Assembly (NCBI GenBank): GCA_026645575.1
Contig: JAPKMW010000013.1
Span: 1-64,000 of the forward strand
Length of the DNA stretch: 64,000 nt
From: Caldilineaceae bacterium
Lineage (GTDB): Bacteria > Chloroflexota > Anaerolineae > Caldilineales > Caldilineaceae
Direction of reading: 5' to 3'
Part shown: piece by piece, positions 62,205 through 64,000 of the stretch
Layout: every line of letters starts with the position of its first letter
Position numbering within the stretch: position 1 is the stretch's first letter
The notes under the pieces: generated by a model
What the model was told of the DNA's origin: nothing
What the model saw: the letters and a program-made list of their open reading frames with translations, nothing else
Database searches by the model: none
Program-made: the position numbers and the translations under genes

Positions 62205-63842
62205 TCAATCCGTCTCGCCATAATACCCATTGTAGCTATTCGCATAATAGTCGCCGTAGTAGGCATAGCCGCGGGCGGAACGGCTCAACTCGTTCACAAT
62301 CACACCGCAGACATGGGCGTCAATCTTGTGTAGAGCCTCAACTGCGCGCGCCAGGGTGCTGCGCTGCGTGCGTTTGGCGTTGACCACCAGGACGACCTCC
62401 CGCACATAGCTGGCCAGAACCGCCGCGTCGGTGACAACCAAGAGCGGCGGCGTGTCCAGAATGACCACATCGGCAGCCGTATAGAGCGCTTCAAGGAGGT
62501 GACGCATCCGCTGCGAGCTTAACAATTCCGCCGGGTTTGGCGGCGTCATACCGCTGGGCAACAGGCGAAGATTGGGCACATCGACTTCATGCAGATAATG
62601 CGCTGGCGGGGTGTCATCGGCCAGGAGCGCATCACTCAAACCCGGTTGGCGGTTGAGAGCAAAGAGTTTGTGTTGGGTCGGCTTGCGCATGTCGGCATCC
62701 ACCAAAACTACCGAGAGGCCCAATTGCGCCATCACAATCGCCAGGTTGGCGGCGGTCACGCTTTTGCCTTCACCAGCGCTGGAGCTGGTCACAACCAGGG
62801 TGCGCAACCGGCTATCAATGGTCGAAAAGCGGAGATTCGTGCGAATGCTGCGGTAGGCTTCAGCCACAGGGTGGCGCGGCTCGACAGCAGCAATCAGTTT
62901 TGCGCTCAACGTACCGTTGTTACTTTGGGTGCGGATGACATCAATCGCCCCTAAAACCGTGGCGCCTAGCGTATCCTGGATTAGTTGGGGCGAACGGACA
63001 CGATCATCCAGATACTCGATGAGGGTAATGACGGTTAACATCAATGTAATGCCCACGATACTGCCCAACAAAAGGTTAGGAATGGTGTTGCCACTGATGG
63101 GCGCCTGGGGCGCTTTGGCCGGACGCACCGTCGCAATGTTATCCAGGGACTGTAGCTCGACCAGGCGCAAATTTTCAAAGCTCTGCACCAGGTTGGCGTA
63201 ACTGTTCTGTTGTTGGGCCAGCACAGTCTGTAGATCACGCAGTTGATTCTCCTGTTGCGTGCTGCGGGGCGCACCCATCCGGTCAATATTGCCCTGTGTG
63301 ACCTCGATCTGCGCTTTGATCGCGTCAATCTGGGTAGTGAGGTTGCGGCGCGATTCGGCAAAGCGTTCGGTGCGCACGTTGCTGATCTCGTCACGTAGCA
63401 CCCGTGGCAGAATATTCGCCGCCGCCACCAAATAGTCGGGGTGATAGCCCTCCACATAGACGCGGAAAAGCTGGGTATTGCGAATCGATTCGACCCGCAT
63501 GGCGGTGATGGTATCGGCCAATTGCTGGGGATCGACCGCCAGGGCTTGCGCCACCTTTTCCAACATCAACCCTTGATTGATCAATTCCAGATAGGTGCCG
63601 GTGCGCTCCGGCAGGGCAAACTCTGTATTGTACAGGGGGCGCGTCTCTTCGATCAAGAGTAAGATTTCCGTCTGGTAGATGGGCAAGGATTGAATGCTGG
63701 CGGCATAGCCCAGGCCGGCGCCCACCAACGCGCCCAGCAGCAGAAGCCAGGCCCAATAGCGCAAAATCCGCAAAATGGTGCGTAGATCAATGCCAGCAGG
63801 GGCTTCTGGTGATGGGGTTGGCGTAGGAGCAAAATTTGTCAT
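62205..63842 (-). CDS. Polysaccharide biosynthesis tyrosine autokinase (Wzz-Wzc / BY-kinase)
   Basis: A 545-residue chain-length-control and BY-kinase fusion. Seen: N-terminal Wzz domain with TM helix (about 25-50; ILRYWAWLLLLGALVGAGLG) and a second TM (about 240-260), a periplasmic coiled-coil region, then the kinase: Walker A SSAGEGKSVTAAN (about 352), Walker A' VVLVDADMRKP, Walker B VVILDTPP, and a C-terminal Tyr cluster (RGYAYYGDYYANSYNGYYGE, eight Tyr) that is autophosphorylated in this family. It controls assembly and export of capsule or exopolysaccharide. The ATG lies six bases after the stop of the adaptor gene upstream, so they are co-transcribed. Confidence 0.93.
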   Translation of the reverse strand: MTNFAPTPTPSPEAPAGIDLRTILRILRYWAWLLLLGALVGAGLGYAASIQSLPIYQTEILLLIEETRPLYNTEFALPERTGTYLELINQGLMLEKVAQALAVDPQQLADTITAMRVESIRNTQLFRVYVEGYHPDYLVAAANILPRVLRDEISNVRTERFAESRRNLTTQIDAIKAQIEVTQGNIDRMGAPRSTQQENQLRDLQTVLAQQQNSYANLVQSFENLRLVELQSLDNIATVRPAKAPQAPISGNTIPNLLLGSIVGITLMLTVITLIEYLDDRVRSPQLIQDTLGATVLGAIDVIRTQSNNGTLSAKLIAAVEPRHPVAEAYRSIRTNLRFSTIDSRLRTLVVTSSSAGEGKSVTAANLAIVMAQLGLSVVLVDADMRKPTQHKLFALNRQPGLSDALLADDTPPAHYLHEVDVPNLRLLPSGMTPPNPAELLSSQRMRHLLEALYTAADVVILDTPPLLVVTDAAVLASYVREVVLVVNAKRTQRSTLARAVEALHKIDAHVCGVIVNELSRSARGYAYYGDYYANSYNGYYGETD

Positions 63843-63848
63843 AGCTGA

Positions 63849-64000
63849 TTATTTCCGAACCACGATTTCATTTTCCACAAGACCGGCGACAATTTCAACG
63901 CGATCCGCCGTACGCAGACCCACGCCAACCAGCACATTGCGTTCGGTTTCGCCGTTGCGCACAAACGCATAAAATTGACCGCCCACTTCTCGCAGCGCCT
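63849..64000 (-). CDS. C-terminal end of a membrane-fusion/efflux-type periplasmic adaptor (partial)
   Basis: The last 49 or so codons of a gene that continues beyond the window. The readable end (VGGQFYAFVRNGETERNVLV, then VGLRTADRVEIVAGLVENEIVVRK) has the pattern of the C-terminal barrel of RND/HlyD-type adaptors (YxFVxxGxxExRxVxVG, VEIxxGL, VV). It lies immediately upstream of, and in frame order with, the BY-kinase gene (six bases apart), suggesting a common exopolysaccharide transcript. The rest of the protein lies beyond position 64000 and cannot be assessed. Confidence 0.65.
   Translation of the reverse strand, partial: ALREVGGQFYAFVRNGETERNVLVGVGLRTADRVEIVAGLVENEIVVRK

Overview
The window looks like chromosomal DNA of a free-living, probably filamentous member of the Chloroflexota (Anaerolineae/Caldilineae-like). 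This is inferred from gene content: very large secreted SdrD_B/DUF11 proteins, one of which ends near a YLPLVAR-type tail that I associate with Chloroflexota exoproteins; a malic enzyme-phosphotransacetylase fusion; a DUF4058 remnant; a PHP-UvrD fusion; and many small palindromic intergenic repeats. No rRNA, tRNA, CRISPR array, prophage or intact insertion sequence was seen, and no 16S or other strong marker fixes the taxon.

Region 1 (93-17938, all on the minus strand) is a compact biosynthetic and export locus. In transcription order it holds an ABC exporter subunit ending at its H-loop (15644-17938), a miniature HlyD-like adaptor (14966-15421), a second ABC exporter with a degenerate C39-like N-terminus (11740-14502), a P-type ATPase with SPL where metal pumps carry CPC (9343-11442), two tandem flavin-dependent halogenases (7560-9218 and 5643-7478), and one type I polyketide synthase module, KS-AT-DH-KR-ACP, with no thioesterase (93-5633). 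A consensus-like sigma-70 promoter with an 11-bp tandem direct repeat upstream lies before the second ABC gene. The likely reading is a halogenated polyketide made on a single module and exported by a machine resembling NHLM/bacteriocin exporters. Two non-triplet microsatellites lie inside the PKS reading frame. This locus is the best candidate for an undescribed system.

Region 2 (18172-32753) is mixed. It holds a small exported protein, a membrane-anchored protein with a CBM9-like domain, malic enzyme, a patatin-like lipase, two proteins of unknown function, threonine synthase, a second fold-type II PLP enzyme, a degraded APH/GNAT chimera, and a RecQ helicase fused to DUF488.

Region 3 (32869-38565) holds a truncated DUF4058 gene with nested inverted repeats, a secreted protein with a triplicated domain, an acyl-CoA ligase, a uronate-dehydrogenase-like SDR and a CBS-pair protein.

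Region 4 (38654-51827) is an island of three adjacent giant surface proteins on the minus strand, sharing SdrD_B and DUF11 modules.

Region 5 (52488-64000) holds a PHP-UvrD helicase, another SDR, a polytopic membrane protein, GyrA with a long disordered tail, and the start of an exopolysaccharide locus (a BY-kinase and the end of an efflux-type adaptor). Intergenic spacers throughout carry hairpins and dispersed palindromes, several belonging to recognisable families.
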